Assembly (NCBI RefSeq): GCF_012027615.1
Contig: NZ_SNUT01000002.1
Span: 124,001 to 188,000, forward strand
DNA length: 64,000 nt
Direction: 5' to 3'
Source: Thermococcus sp. 21S7
GTDB lineage: Archaea; Methanobacteriota_B; Thermococci; Thermococcales; Thermococcaceae
Of the stretch, positions 9,007 to 16,182 are shown in pieces (the stretch's first letter is position 1; every line of letters starts with the position of its first letter). The translations under genes and the position numbers were made by a program. The notes under the pieces were generated by a model. That model did not search any database and was not told where the DNA came from. It worked only from the letters and a program-made list of their open reading frames with translations.

Positions 9007-9597
9007 ATGAGGAAGCTTCTCGACATAGGGATTGAGCAGCTGAAGAAAATGATTGGGGAGATGGCCAACGGCTCCATCGAGGCCCTTGAGTCTGCGAGGA
9101 AGAGCATCGAGGGCGACTTCGATTCGACGGAGGAGATATCGAGCAGGCTACACCTCATAAGGGCCGACGTCCTTGAGCTCGCCACAGAGCTCCTCGTCCG
9201 CTACTCCCCGGTTGCCGGCGACCTGCGATTTATCCAGAGCGCCATAGACGTCTCCTATGACCTCTACCGGATTTCCAGATACGCTATGGAGATAGAGCGG
9301 ACGGCGAGGATTGTTGGGGGGTCGACTGAGCTCTCCCGGAGGGCGTTTACCCTGACGGAGGAAGCTGTGAGGCTCTCAGTTGACGCGTTCATGGGGCTGA
9401 ACGAAACCCTCGTCGGCAGGCTCCTTGAGCTCGACAGGCGGATTGACGGGTATTACCTGAGGTCGCTTGAGGCCCTAAACGAGAGTCCTGGGAAGGCGAG
9501 GGACGCGCTGATAATGCGCCACCTCGAAAGGATAAGCGACCACGCAAAAGAGATAGGCGCGAGGGTGATATACATAAAAGAGGGCAGGAGGGTTTGA
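9007..9597 (+). CDS. phoU: PhoU-like phosphate regulator, second copy
   Basis: About 196 residues of two three-helix bundles. The repeat signatures are LLVRYSPVAGDLRFIQSAIDVSYDLYRISRYAMEIE near residue 70 and ALIMRHLERISDHAKEIGARVIYI near the C-terminus; E/D-R-x-S-DHA is the PhoU metal motif. The start follows GAGGTGGTAGC. It ends the pst operon. Compared with the first copy it keeps both bundles intact, so it is more likely the main regulator, but this is inference. Confidence 0.88.
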   Translation: MRKLLDIGIEQLKKMIGEMANGSIEALESARKSIEGDFDSTEEISSRLHLIRADVLELATELLVRYSPVAGDLRFIQSAIDVSYDLYRISRYAMEIERTARIVGGSTELSRRAFTLTEEAVRLSVDAFMGLNETLVGRLLELDRRIDGYYLRSLEALNESPGKARDALIMRHLERISDHAKEIGARVIYIKEGRRV

Positions 9598-9616
9598 GCC
9601 ATCTTGCTGTTTCCAT

Positions 9617-9874
9617 TTAAACCTCAAGCGAGTCCATAGCGACCTTGATCCATCTCAGATAGGAGTTCAGCGTTCCCCTCAGGGCGGAGTTGTCCCGGGC
9701 GAGAAAGCGGATTATTATCCTGTTCCCCTCGCGGAGGAACTCTATCCTGCTCCTCCGGTAGGGCACGCTCTCGTGCTCGTACAGAACGCTCTCGTAGACT
9801 ATCCTAGCAGTCTCCTCATCGGGAAAGGAGATTTCGATCACTCCTTCGATTGGCCAGGCTTTTTCTTCAGCCAC
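9617..9874 (-). CDS. pcc1: KEOPS complex subunit Pcc1
   Basis: About 85 residues. The Pcc1 fold is seen in the pattern GVIEISFPDEETARIVYESVLYEHE, then SRIEFLREGNRIIIRFLARDNSALRGTLNSYLRWI. Pcc1 dimerises and bridges the KEOPS complex (Kae1, Bud32, Cgi121) that makes t6A at position 37 of ANN-decoding tRNAs. I chose the GTG preceded by GGAGG; the longer open frame with extra Gly-rich residues looks non-coding. It overlaps the 3' end of the Brix gene by about 12 codons, so it is co-transcribed with it. Confidence 0.82.
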   Translation of the reverse strand: MAEEKAWPIEGVIEISFPDEETARIVYESVLYEHESVPYRRSRIEFLREGNRIIIRFLARDNSALRGTLNSYLRWIKVAMDSLEV

Positions 9875-10479
9875 GCCGCCTCCTTGTAGTCCCATCTCCG
9901 CCCGTCCTCCATTATCCATATCTTGACGCTTATGAGCGGGCCAACGGCCTTCTCCTTATTGACGTCCAGGCGGTAGAAGTTCACCGCCATTCCGCGCGGG
10001 TGCCTCTCGATTACGCTCAGCACGTCGGTGTTGTACCTGTCGGCTATTCCTAGGAGCGAGCGCTCCTTCCTCGGGACGAACTTTCCGCCGGTCAGCTCGG
10101 CGAAAACCTGGGCGAACGCAACGTGGTCGAGGCCGACGCGCTTTGCGGTGGTCACAACAAGCGGCATCTCCTCGCGTATGGGCCTTATGTCCCTGAAACC
10201 AATCTCGCGCTGGAGCTTGATGCCGTGGAGGTACAGGTAGCCGAGGTAGCCCCAGTCCTCGGGGTCAACTTTGATAAAGGTCATCTTGAGCGGGTTGCCC
10301 TTCCAGACGTTGACTATCAAGAGCCTCTCGTAGTTCCTGTCGTAGGCCTCCATGAGCAGGTCCTGGACCGTCTTCTTTCCCCTGGTCAGGTAGAGCGAGT
10401 TGGGGAAGACCTTCTCCAGGTCGTGGCCGAAGCTCCTCGTCCTCCTCGTGGGTCTGTGGGAAGTCGTTATCAGCATCAT
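9838..10479 (-). CDS. Brix-domain rRNA-maturation protein (Imp4-like)
   Basis: About 213 residues starting MMLITTSHRPTRRTRSFGHDLEKVFPNS, the classical archaeal Brix/Imp4 opening (TTSxRPxxRTRSFxxDL). The basic Arg-rich N-terminus and the later LVVTTAKRVGLDHVAFAQVFAELTGGKFVPRK fit the sigma70-like RNA-binding fold. These proteins chaperone pre-rRNA during ribosome assembly. Two adjacent ATGs are possible; a GTG nine bases further up is less likely. It belongs to the L37Ae-RpoP-Brix-Pcc1 cluster. Confidence 0.87.
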   Translation of the reverse strand: MMLITTSHRPTRRTRSFGHDLEKVFPNSLYLTRGKKTVQDLLMEAYDRNYERLLIVNVWKGNPLKMTFIKVDPEDWGYLGYLYLHGIKLQREIGFRDIRPIREEMPLVVTTAKRVGLDHVAFAQVFAELTGGKFVPRKERSLLGIADRYNTDVLSVIERHPRGMAVNFYRLDVNKEKAVGPLISVKIWIMEDGRRWDYKEAAWLKKKPGQSKE

Positions 10480-10531
10480 AGCCCTCACTCAAAATTCGTT
10501 TAAGCGATAAAAGGCTTTCGAAACGAAAGAA

Positions 10532-10681
10532 TCAGATCGCCTTTACGCGTCTGGCCACCCTGGGCCTGGGCTTGTAGAGTATCTTGCTGCCGCAGTAGGG
10601 GCAGCGGACTTCCCTGGTGTTTTCGAGGTCGAGCTCGACCTCCTTTCCACATTTTGCGCAGCGGTAAACGGCCATCACCAT
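10532..10681 (-). CDS. rpoP: RNA polymerase subunit P (Rpo12)
   Basis: A 49-residue protein: MVMAVYRCAKCGKEVELD at the start and CPYCGSKILYKPRP in the middle, ending RRVKAI. Two CxxC knuckles form one zinc ribbon, as in archaeal RpoP and eukaryotic Rpb12. It helps hold the RNA polymerase Rpo3-Rpo10-Rpo11-Rpo12 platform together. GGGTGAT sits five bases before the first ATG. It lies between L37Ae and the Brix gene on the same strand. Confidence 0.93.
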   Translation of the reverse strand: MVMAVYRCAKCGKEVELDLENTREVRCPYCGSKILYKPRPRVARRVKAI

Positions 10682-10714
10682 GGTTATCACCCTAAACTAA
10701 GCAAAGGAAAGGGG

Positions 10715-10975
10715 TCAGGCCTTGGAGGCCGTGACACGCTTGGCGACCTTTCCTGCCGGAGTGGTCGGCAGGTAGGCACCGCCGGCGAAGGTGGCGCCGC
10801 ACTTCTGGCACTGCCATATGCCGGTGCTTATCCTCCTGACGGCCTTCCTTCCGCAGACCGGGCAGACGTGCTTCTGCTTCATCTTGGCCTCAACGGCCGC
10901 GACCCTTCTTCTAATCTTGAGACCGTACCTTGGACCGTACCTTCCGGCTGAACCAACCTTAGTAGTCCTTCCCAT
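10715..10975 (-). CDS. rpl37ae: 50S ribosomal protein L37Ae
   Basis: About 86 residues: [25 protein letters not shown], then the zinc ribbon [31 protein letters not shown]. This is the conserved L37Ae pattern (CPxCG...C..CG). It binds 23S rRNA in the large subunit. The ATG follows GGTGATGCTC; three extra codons upstream in the frame are not used. It is first in its operon, with a TATA box about 60 bases upstream. Confidence 0.95.
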   Translation of the reverse strand: MGRTTKVGSAGRYGPRYGLKIRRRVAAVEAKMKQKHVCPVCGRKAVRRISTGIWQCQKCGATFAGGAYLPTTPAGKVAKRVTASKA

Positions 10976-11030
10976 GAGCATCACCTCTAATTATCAACCG
11001 ATTTTCACGACTGGAGAGTGTTTCCGGGGA

Positions 11031-11046
11031 CGTTTTATAAACCTTT
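11031..11046 (-). promoter_or_regulatory. TATA box for the L37Ae operon
   Basis: On the minus strand the sequence reads AGGTTTATAAAACG, a near-ideal archaeal BRE/TATA. Predicted transcription start is about 25 bases downstream, leaving a leader of about 30 bases before the L37Ae ATG. Confidence 0.6.
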
Positions 11047-11118
11047 GCCCGGAAGCTTTGCATGGTAAAGTTTCATCAAAGTTCGCGGTTCCTTTAAACC
11101 TGCCGGTTGATGGAAGAG

Positions 11119-11250
11119 TTCTTTATAAAATTTATCTGATTGAAGCTTTGGAAAAAGCTTCACCAGAAAAGTTTGTAAGGGGGGCAGTGGAGATGTCGCC
11201 CCCCTGGGGGTCCCGACGTCATCGCAACCCACTACTCGTCGGGCATTCAT
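11119..11250 (+). ncRNA. candidate structured RNA: three consecutive hairpins with its own TATA box
   Basis: A TATA box, CTTTATAAAATTTATC, is followed within 60 bases by three perfect stems. The first is GAAGCTTT with AAAGCTTC closing a GGAA tetraloop (11142-11161). The second is GGGGGGC with GCCCCCC (11179-11204). The third is CCCGACG with CGTCGGG (11212-11243). An alternative fold pairs AGTGG (11186-11190) and GATG with CATC and CCACT (11229-11233) around C5/G5. No good open frame or C/D box is present, and no ACA follows the last stem. The next gene has its own TATA (CCTTATAACA) after the structure, so a separate short transcript is plausible. Inference only. The rest of the intergenic stretch (10976-11304) holds just the two flanking promoters. 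Confidence 0.42.
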
Positions 11251-11304
11251 TTCTATGCACAAAACCTTATAACAGTTGGGCCTACTCACCCATAGGTGCA
11301 GAAC

Positions 11305-11805
11305 ATGGCAGGAACGGTAAGCAAGGTAATACACTTCCGCGACGAGGAGGAGTTCTTCGACGACATGACTGAGATAATGGAGCGCTTTTCCTACCTGGCC
11401 AGCAAATACGGTCACAATCCCGTTGAGGGTGTTCTCCTGTGGGACTACATAGGCGTTCAGGACGAAGAAGGCGTTAAAATTTTCCGCGTGGGCGAGTTTC
11501 CCTACTTTGAGGGGGCCCTGAAGGTTGACCTTGAGACCCTTAGAGTCATGGAGCGCTACTTCGACGAGATGGAGAGCAAGTGGGACGAACTCCGCGTGGA
11601 GGACATCGCTTACTTCGTGGAGATGCTCAACGACGCCCTGGGCAGGGAAATCGTCTACTACGAAGCCTACGACCTCGGCCTGGACAGGAACACTGCCTAC
11701 ATAATCCTCAACCTCGTCAGCCTGCACTATCTGGAGAGCGTTCTCGACGGAAGGGACAGGGAGATATTCGAGGAAGCCGTTGAGATGCTAATGAAGTACA
11801 TTTGA
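11305..11805 (+). CDS. conserved acidic helical protein of unknown function
   Basis: About 166 residues starting MAGTVSKVIHFRDEEEFFDDMTEIMERFSYLASKYGHNP. It is strongly acidic and mainly helical; no known motif, no membrane segment and no cysteines are seen. The C-terminal part (YIILNLVSLHYLESVLDGRDREIFEEAVEMLMKYI) looks like a helical hairpin. The ATG, rather than the GTG nine bases before it, fits the spacing of AGGTG. TATA (CCTTATAACA) lies about 35 bases upstream. I do not recognise the family; it may be restricted to Thermococcales. Confidence 0.68.
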   Translation: MAGTVSKVIHFRDEEEFFDDMTEIMERFSYLASKYGHNPVEGVLLWDYIGVQDEEGVKIFRVGEFPYFEGALKVDLETLRVMERYFDEMESKWDELRVEDIAYFVEMLNDALGREIVYYEAYDLGLDRNTAYIILNLVSLHYLESVLDGRDREIFEEAVEMLMKYI

Positions 11806-11858
11806 TTATGTGATTGTTGAATTATGTAATTGCTTGATTAAAGCTTGAGGTGATGCCC

Positions 11859-12110
11859 GTGCTCTTCAAGAAGAGGGGAACCTTCACCGAGGAGGACGCC
11901 AGAAAGGTCATCGAGATTGTGAGCGAGAGGCCCGATGAGAGGGAGATAATCGTCATGGCGGAGAAGGTTACGGACGGGGCAAAGAGGCGCCTCTGGGACT
12001 ACGCGAGGGGAGTTCAGCTCATGGCCGACATGACCGGCGAGAACCGGAGCGTGAGGGTGGAGATTCTTGAGGGCTACGTGAGCGAACATGTGAAGGGCGT
12101 TGAACTATGA
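11859..12110 (+). CDS. small protein, possibly SepF-like alpha/beta fold
   Basis: About 83 residues, GTG start after GAGGTGAT. The order of helix (FTEEDARKVIEIVSERPDE), strand (REIIVMAE), helix (DGAKRRLWDYARGVQLMADM) and strand (VRVEILEGYVSEHV) is similar to SepF/DUF552 proteins, where a dimer of this fold tethers FtsZ, but key residues cannot be confirmed and no membrane-targeting helix is present. Treat as hypothetical. Upstream there is a 17-base imperfect tandem repeat of ATTATGTRATTG type and no obvious TATA, so it may be read through from the previous gene. Confidence 0.5.
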   Translation: MLFKKRGTFTEEDARKVIEIVSERPDEREIIVMAEKVTDGAKRRLWDYARGVQLMADMTGENRSVRVEILEGYVSEHVKGVEL

Positions 12111-12138
12111 ATCCCCCTGTCTCTTCTCAATGGAAATG

Positions 12139-12169
12139 TTTATATATCGGGTAAACAAATATTTACCCG
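12139..12169 (+). promoter_or_regulatory. TATA box and 22-base palindromic operator of the ArsR operon
   Basis: TTTATATAT (12139-12147) is immediately followed by a perfect inverted repeat with arms CGGGTAAA and TTTACCCG around CAAATA (12148-12169). The palindrome fills the space between TATA box and predicted start site, where a bound dimer would block RNA polymerase. The operon encodes an ArsR-type repressor, so autoregulation is the natural reading. Confidence 0.72.
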
Positions 12170-12216
12170 GTAGAATCAATATTGACTGTAATGAAAGCCG
12201 AAAGGGGGAATGAGAG

Positions 12217-12435
12217 ATGCCCGTACCTATGCCCCCGGGAACGGAATTCCTGGGCTGGCTCTTGCTTCTGGCCGCTGTGGCGGGGGTAGTATTCCTCATA
12301 GTCCGCTGTTCCGGTTCCTCCGGGACATCGAGGCCGGCAAACCCGGGTATGGAAGATTCTATGTCGGCCCTGCTTGAGGAGATAAGGCTCCTTAGGGAAG
12401 AGATTCGGGAACTCAGGGAGGAACTCAAGGAGTGA
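12217..12435 (+). CDS. small membrane protein with C-terminal coiled coil
   Basis: A 72-residue protein: one membrane helix (FLGWLLLLAAVAGVVFLIVRC, about residues 11-31), a Ser/Gly/Pro linker, then a charged heptad-like coiled coil (ALLEEIRLLREEIRELREELKE). The cytoplasmic tail probably dimerises. The start follows GGGGGAATGAGAG. It lies eight bases before the ArsR gene and shares its promoter and operator, so its level is probably set by that regulator. Function unknown; a membrane-anchored sensor or partner for the regulator is possible but unproven. Confidence 0.65.
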   Translation: MPVPMPPGTEFLGWLLLLAAVAGVVFLIVRCSGSSGTSRPANPGMEDSMSALLEEIRLLREEIRELREELKE

Positions 12436-12442
12436 TGGGCTG

Positions 12443-12760
12443 ATGGACGAAAGGAGTTCCGAGAGGGACATCCAGAGGATTTCCGAGACGTTCAAGGCTC
12501 TCTCAAGTCCAACCCGACTCAGGATACTGGTACTGTGCATGGGGGAAGAGAAAACCAGCAGGGAGCTCAGGGAAGCACTGGGAATATCAAAGCCCCTTCT
12601 CATCTCACATCTCCGGAAGCTCCTGAGTGCGGGGCTCCTTGAGTACAGGGTTGAGCTGGACAAAAAGCGTATGATAGTCCGGAAGTACTACCGAACGCGA
12701 GCCGATGTTCCATGCATCGAGGAAATCCTGAGAAGCGTCAAGGGTCGACCTGAAACTTGA
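12443..12760 (+). CDS. ArsR-family winged-helix transcriptional regulator
   Basis: About 105 residues. The ArsR pattern is FKALSSPTRLRILVLCMGEEKTSRELREALGISKPLLISHLRKLLSAGLLE, then the beta wing VELDKKRMIVRKYYR. One cysteine lies in helix alpha 3 (LCMGEE) and one near the C-terminus (DVPCIEE), too few to name a metal site with confidence. It likely binds the palindrome upstream of its own operon and is released by a metal, redox or metabolite signal. Starts after GTGATGGGCTG. Confidence 0.85.
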   Translation: MDERSSERDIQRISETFKALSSPTRLRILVLCMGEEKTSRELREALGISKPLLISHLRKLLSAGLLEYRVELDKKRMIVRKYYRTRADVPCIEEILRSVKGRPET

Positions 12761-12808
12761 AGTCGCTGGAAGCCAAATCCTTAAAACTGCCTCGGAGTAG
12801 TGTCTGTC

Positions 12809-13570
12809 ATGAAGCTTGTAATGGCCGAAGTCTTCAACAGTTGGCAGGGTGAAGGCGGAAGCGTCGAGGGCTCTGCCTTCGGGAGGAGGCAGATTTTCGT
12901 CCGCTTCGCAGGATGCGACCTTCGTTGTGTCTTCTGCGACTCCAGGGAGTACCTCGACGCCCCCCGCGTTTCACGCTGGTGCTATGAGGTCGAGCCGTTC
13001 ACCGGACGGTTCGAGTACCGACCTAATCCAGCGGAGCTCGGCGACGTCGTTGATGCCATCCTGCGCCTCGATACCGGCGATATACACTCGGTAAGCTACA
13101 CCGGCGGTGAGCCGACGCTCCAGGCGAGGCCGTTAAAGGCCCTGATGGAGCGCATGAAGGAAATCGGCTTCGACAACTTCCTCGAAACTCACGGCGGCCT
13201 TCCGGAGCTGATTAAGGAGGTTGCCCACCTTACAGATTACGCGAGCGTTGATATAAAGGACGAGACCGCGAAGGCTACGGAGGACTGGAGGGCCCTGGTT
13301 CTCCGTGAGGTGGAAAGCATAAGGATTCTGAAGGAAGCCGGCGCAAGAGTTTACGCCAAGCTCGTCGTTACGTCGGAGACGAAAATCGAGAACGTCCGCT
13401 GGTACGCTGAACTGTTGAAGGGTTTGGCTCCCCTTGTAATCCAGCCGAGGGAGCCGATTGAGATAAGTCAGAGGAGGCTCATGGAACTCTACCGTGAGGC
13501 GGCGCTGATCATGGGCCGGCGGAACGTCGGGCTGAGCTTCCAGGTTCATAAGTATCTCAACGTCCTCTGA
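12809..13570 (+). CDS. queE: 7-carboxy-7-deazaguanine synthase QueE
   Basis: About 253 residues. It opens with KLVMAEVFNSWQGEGGSVEG, typical of QueE, followed by the radical SAM motif CDLRCVFC (CxxxCxxC) and SYTGGEPTLQ. QueE contracts the ring of 6-carboxy-tetrahydropterin to CDG, the precursor of preQ0 and so of archaeosine in archaeal tRNA. A TATA-like CCTTAAAAC lies 26-30 bases before the ATG and no Shine-Dalgarno is visible, so the message is probably leaderless. The next gene follows ten bases later. Confidence 0.88.
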   Translation: MKLVMAEVFNSWQGEGGSVEGSAFGRRQIFVRFAGCDLRCVFCDSREYLDAPRVSRWCYEVEPFTGRFEYRPNPAELGDVVDAILRLDTGDIHSVSYTGGEPTLQARPLKALMERMKEIGFDNFLETHGGLPELIKEVAHLTDYASVDIKDETAKATEDWRALVLREVESIRILKEAGARVYAKLVVTSETKIENVRWYAELLKGLAPLVIQPREPIEISQRRLMELYREAALIMGRRNVGLSFQVHKYLNVL

Positions 13571-13579
13571 GGTGGGAGG

Positions 13580-14020
13580 GTGAAGGGCGAGGCGCTTGCT
13601 GCACTCTCCCTCGTCTTTGTCGGTCTCTCGGCATATTTCCAGGATTCCGGCGGAAAGCTTTCTCTTCCACTCCTCCTGGCGGCGTTTGCGGTGCTCTTTG
13701 CCGGCGTTCGTGTAATCAACCGTTCAATGCCATCAAAGCGTTCTGGGGAGGCTTATCTCCTTCTCGGCCTTTCCCTCCCACTCCTGCTGTTCCTGAACTA
13801 CGGAAACCCGCTTTACCTCGTCGCGGGCTGGCTTATGGTGGGGGCCTTCTTTTGGAATTCTGAGAAATCGGTTCTGCTGCTGGTTCCGGTGGGGCTGATA
13901 ATGGGCTGGCTGGCCATTGGAGAAAACTCGTACGCGGCCAGGTTCGTCGGCGCTTTCCTGCTCGCGGTTTCCATCATCGTGGGGAGTGCGTCGCTGTACT
14001 TCTGGCTGAGATACAGGTGA
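13580..14020 (+). CDS. small multi-pass membrane protein, unknown function
   Basis: About 146 residues with five or six hydrophobic segments (for example LAALSLVFVGLSAYF, LPLLLAAFAVLFAGV, AYLLLGLSLPLLLFLNYGNPLYLVAGWLMVGAFFW, SVLLLVPVGLIMGWLAI, FVGAFLLAVSIIVGSASLYFWL). No transport or enzyme motif is seen. GTG start after GGTGGGAGG; spacing suggests co-transcription with queE, though a functional tie is not evident. Confidence 0.6.
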   Translation: MKGEALAALSLVFVGLSAYFQDSGGKLSLPLLLAAFAVLFAGVRVINRSMPSKRSGEAYLLLGLSLPLLLFLNYGNPLYLVAGWLMVGAFFWNSEKSVLLLVPVGLIMGWLAIGENSYAARFVGAFLLAVSIIVGSASLYFWLRYR

Positions 14021-14021
14021 G

Positions 14022-14031
14022 CTTTTAAGGC
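14022..14031 (+). promoter_or_regulatory. TATA box for the C/D box sRNA
   Basis: CTTTTAAGG right after the membrane-protein stop is about 25 bases before the predicted 5' end of the C/D box RNA, the standard archaeal distance. Confidence 0.5.
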
Positions 14032-14048
14032 ATTCCCCGAAGTGAATG

Positions 14049-14106
14049 CGGCGATGATGAGATTGGCCTTTGGGGTGAACGATGCCCGGGATCGACGGCC
14101 TGAGCC
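14049..14106 (+). ncRNA. C/D box guide sRNA
   Basis: A compact box arrangement: C box GATGATGA (14053-14060), a guide-length segment, a weak D' (GTGA near 14075) with a weak C' (CGATGC), a second guide, then D box CTGA (14100-14103). GC closes one side and GCC the other as the terminal stem. Total length of about 55-60 bases and box spacing are normal for Thermococcales 2'-O-methylation guides. The nucleotide opposite the fifth base upstream of D lies in a segment complementary to GCCGTCGATCC. A dedicated TATA sits at the right distance. The D'/C' pair is poor, so only the D guide may work. No other gene occupies this interval. Confidence 0.68.
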
Positions 14107-14139
14107 AAAAACTTTTAACCTTTAACTTCCTCCCAATCA

Positions 14140-15174
14140 GTGGTGGTAATCATCGAGGTTCTCAGGTGCGAGCGGTGCGGTGCGCCCCTTGAGACCACCC
14201 CGGAGGATGTGATAGTCGTCTGCCCCTACTGCGGCTATCCCAACTCCTACGATAGAATATTCACCGAGAAAAACGTCTTCTTCGTTGAGAGCCTCCCGAA
14301 GAAGGAAATCCTGCGCCTCTTCCGGGAGCGCGTGAGGAGGGACAAGGACTACCTGGGCCTCCGCGGGAAAGTTGAGGTTGCGAAGGTTGAGGGCTTCTAC
14401 GTTCCGATATGGTTCGGGAAGGTCAAGGGCCATGGGTACGTCAGGTTCGTGGATTATATGGAGAAAGATGGCAGAAAGGAGAAGATTATCAGACACAGGC
14501 AGTTTGAAGAGGACTCCGTTGTCTGCGTTCCCGCAAGAAGGGGCGTCTATGATATAGCGGTTGAGGCCTTGGCAGAGAAGTTCGAGAGGGGAGGTTATAT
14601 CACCTTCAACGAGATTGGGGACACGCTCAGGTATATGATGGATGTAAGGCCCATAACCGAACTCACCCCCGAGAGGTGGGAGGAACTTGAGCCGGACTTC
14701 TTGAACACCGACTTCGGAAAGGAGCAGGCAAAGGCGGCGCTTCTGGACAGGGCTTCGGACAGGGCCAAGGAGATCCATATTCCAAGGGACACAGAAGTAA
14801 AGTCCTTCGGGTTTGGTGGGGAAGTTGAGGATATTGCCCTCGTCTTTTACCCCCTCTGGAAGGTGTACTACGACATCGAGGGTGGGACCTATTTCGTCGC
14901 CTACGACGGTCACAAAGGAAGGGAAGTACTCACCATTGAGCCCGTGAGGGTCTGGCGCAAGGTGGCGTACGCCCTTGCGGCGCTAATGGGAGTGGCGGCG
15001 GCCTCGCTCTTCACGACCCCATACGGCAACGTGGAATACTGGGACTTCGTTGCCCACGCCAGACAGGGGGCTGTTCTCGCCCTGATCATTCCAGCCCTGC
15101 TCGCCTACTTCGGGTTCGGGCTCGCAAGGGGCTACGGGAGAAAAATGGCGCGTGACGTGAGGGTCGAAAGATGA
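14140..15174 (+). CDS. zinc-ribbon membrane protein, first of a pair
   Basis: About 344 residues. An N-terminal zinc ribbon (LRCERCGAPLETT... VVCPYCGYPNSYDR) is followed by a long mixed soluble region (with VPIWFGKVKGHGYVRFVDY and ALVFYPLWKVYYDIEGG) and a C-terminal hairpin of two membrane helices (VAYALAALMGVAAASLF, VLALIIPALLAYFGFGLA). TATA CTTTTAACC lies about 25 bases before the GTG, so the start is probably leaderless; an adjacent GTG is equally possible. Overlaps the next gene by ATGA. The next gene has the same layout, so they are tandem paralogues. Function unknown. Confidence 0.7.
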   Translation: MVVIIEVLRCERCGAPLETTPEDVIVVCPYCGYPNSYDRIFTEKNVFFVESLPKKEILRLFRERVRRDKDYLGLRGKVEVAKVEGFYVPIWFGKVKGHGYVRFVDYMEKDGRKEKIIRHRQFEEDSVVCVPARRGVYDIAVEALAEKFERGGYITFNEIGDTLRYMMDVRPITELTPERWEELEPDFLNTDFGKEQAKAALLDRASDRAKEIHIPRDTEVKSFGFGGEVEDIALVFYPLWKVYYDIEGGTYFVAYDGHKGREVLTIEPVRVWRKVAYALAALMGVAAASLFTTPYGNVEYWDFVAHARQGAVLALIIPALLAYFGFGLARGYGRKMARDVRVER

Positions 15175-16118
15175 GGGTTAGATGCCCCAACTGCGGTGCC
15201 GAGTTCGAGGCGGACGGGAATTTTGTGACGTGCCCCTACTGCGGATTCCAGATACAGCTCGGTGAGGCCAAGACGTTCACGTATCCGCTGAGGGTTGAGG
15301 ATCCCTGGAAGCCCCTGGTGTCATTTATACGGCTCCAGCGCCTTTCTCCCAACGACGTCGAGTGGAATGCACAGCTTATCGAGAGGGAGCTGCTTTACGT
15401 TCCATTTTACGTGTTCTTCGTAAAGGCCACCGGCATGACCTATACGGGAACGTTCTCCCCGGAAGGGGCCGGCAACGTTGAGTTCTTCAATTACCTTACC
15501 GTCCCTGCGGCGGGTGGCTTCAACGAGCTGATGAACTATCCCCTGCCCACGAGGGGGAGGAAGTACTTCGACGGCAGGGTTAATGGAAAGCTCGTGGAGA
15601 AAACTCTGAGTGAGAATGAGGCAGAGGAAAAGCTCAGACGGGCCGTGGGGGAGATCCTTAAGGGGGAGGCTAGGCACTACTTTCACTGGGGCAGGGTTGG
15701 ACTGGACGAGACGAGTTTTGAGGTGGCTCTGGACGGCCTGGTCTACTACCCGATATGGCGCCTCAGATACAGGTACGGTTTTCTCACCCATAGGGCCTAC
15801 GTGGACGGTGCTGATGGGAGGGTTCCCTACGCCGAATTTCCGGTAGCGCTGCCGAAGAGGTTCGTCAACTTCACCCTGGGCTCCCTGCTTCTGGCCTCGG
15901 GCTTTTTCCTTGGAAGGATGCTCTTTCCCCACGGATTTACATCGATCATTGGTTCGATGGGTGCCGCCGTTGCCGCTTCCTTCCCATCGCTGAGGCGGGC
16001 ATTCACCCCACGCGGAAGGGCCAGCGAGCACCGGCTCCTGGCGGAGATAGCCGATGACTACGCCCCAGAGGAGGAGGCCTTCGGTGCTGTAATGCGCTTC
16101 TGGAAGGCCCACTTGTGA
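15171..16118 (+). CDS. zinc-ribbon membrane protein, second of a pair
   Basis: About 315 residues with the order zinc ribbon (VRCPNCGAEFEADGNFVTCPYCGFQIQLG), a soluble segment holding LLYVPFYVFFVKATGMTYTGTF and DGLVYYPIWRLRYRYGFLTHRAYVDGADGRVPY, then two membrane helices and a charged tail. The YPIW/YPLW and VPFYVF/VPIWFG motifs are shared with the upstream paralogue. The pair overlaps ATGA and probably forms a heteromeric membrane assembly with cytoplasmic zinc ribbons. No enzymatic motif. Confidence 0.7.
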   Translation: MRVRCPNCGAEFEADGNFVTCPYCGFQIQLGEAKTFTYPLRVEDPWKPLVSFIRLQRLSPNDVEWNAQLIERELLYVPFYVFFVKATGMTYTGTFSPEGAGNVEFFNYLTVPAAGGFNELMNYPLPTRGRKYFDGRVNGKLVEKTLSENEAEEKLRRAVGEILKGEARHYFHWGRVGLDETSFEVALDGLVYYPIWRLRYRYGFLTHRAYVDGADGRVPYAEFPVALPKRFVNFTLGSLLLASGFFLGRMLFPHGFTSIIGSMGAAVAASFPSLRRAFTPRGRASEHRLLAEIADDYAPEEEAFGAVMRFWKAHL

Positions 16119-16182
16119 CCCGTCAAATTTTTAAAGCTCCCTCCTTTTAGTAACCCCCGGTAAAGATTAAGGGGGTGGTGCC

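Noticed and set aside
11806-11849. Tandem ATTATGTRATTG repeat before the SepF-like gene
   Set aside because: Two imperfect copies of 17 bases in an AT-rich spacer; too short and weak to claim a function.
12105-12663. Minus-strand frames opposite the small membrane protein and ArsR genes
   Set aside because: Ser/Arg/Leu-rich shadow composition and no start signals; the plus-strand genes have clear starts, a TATA box and an operator.
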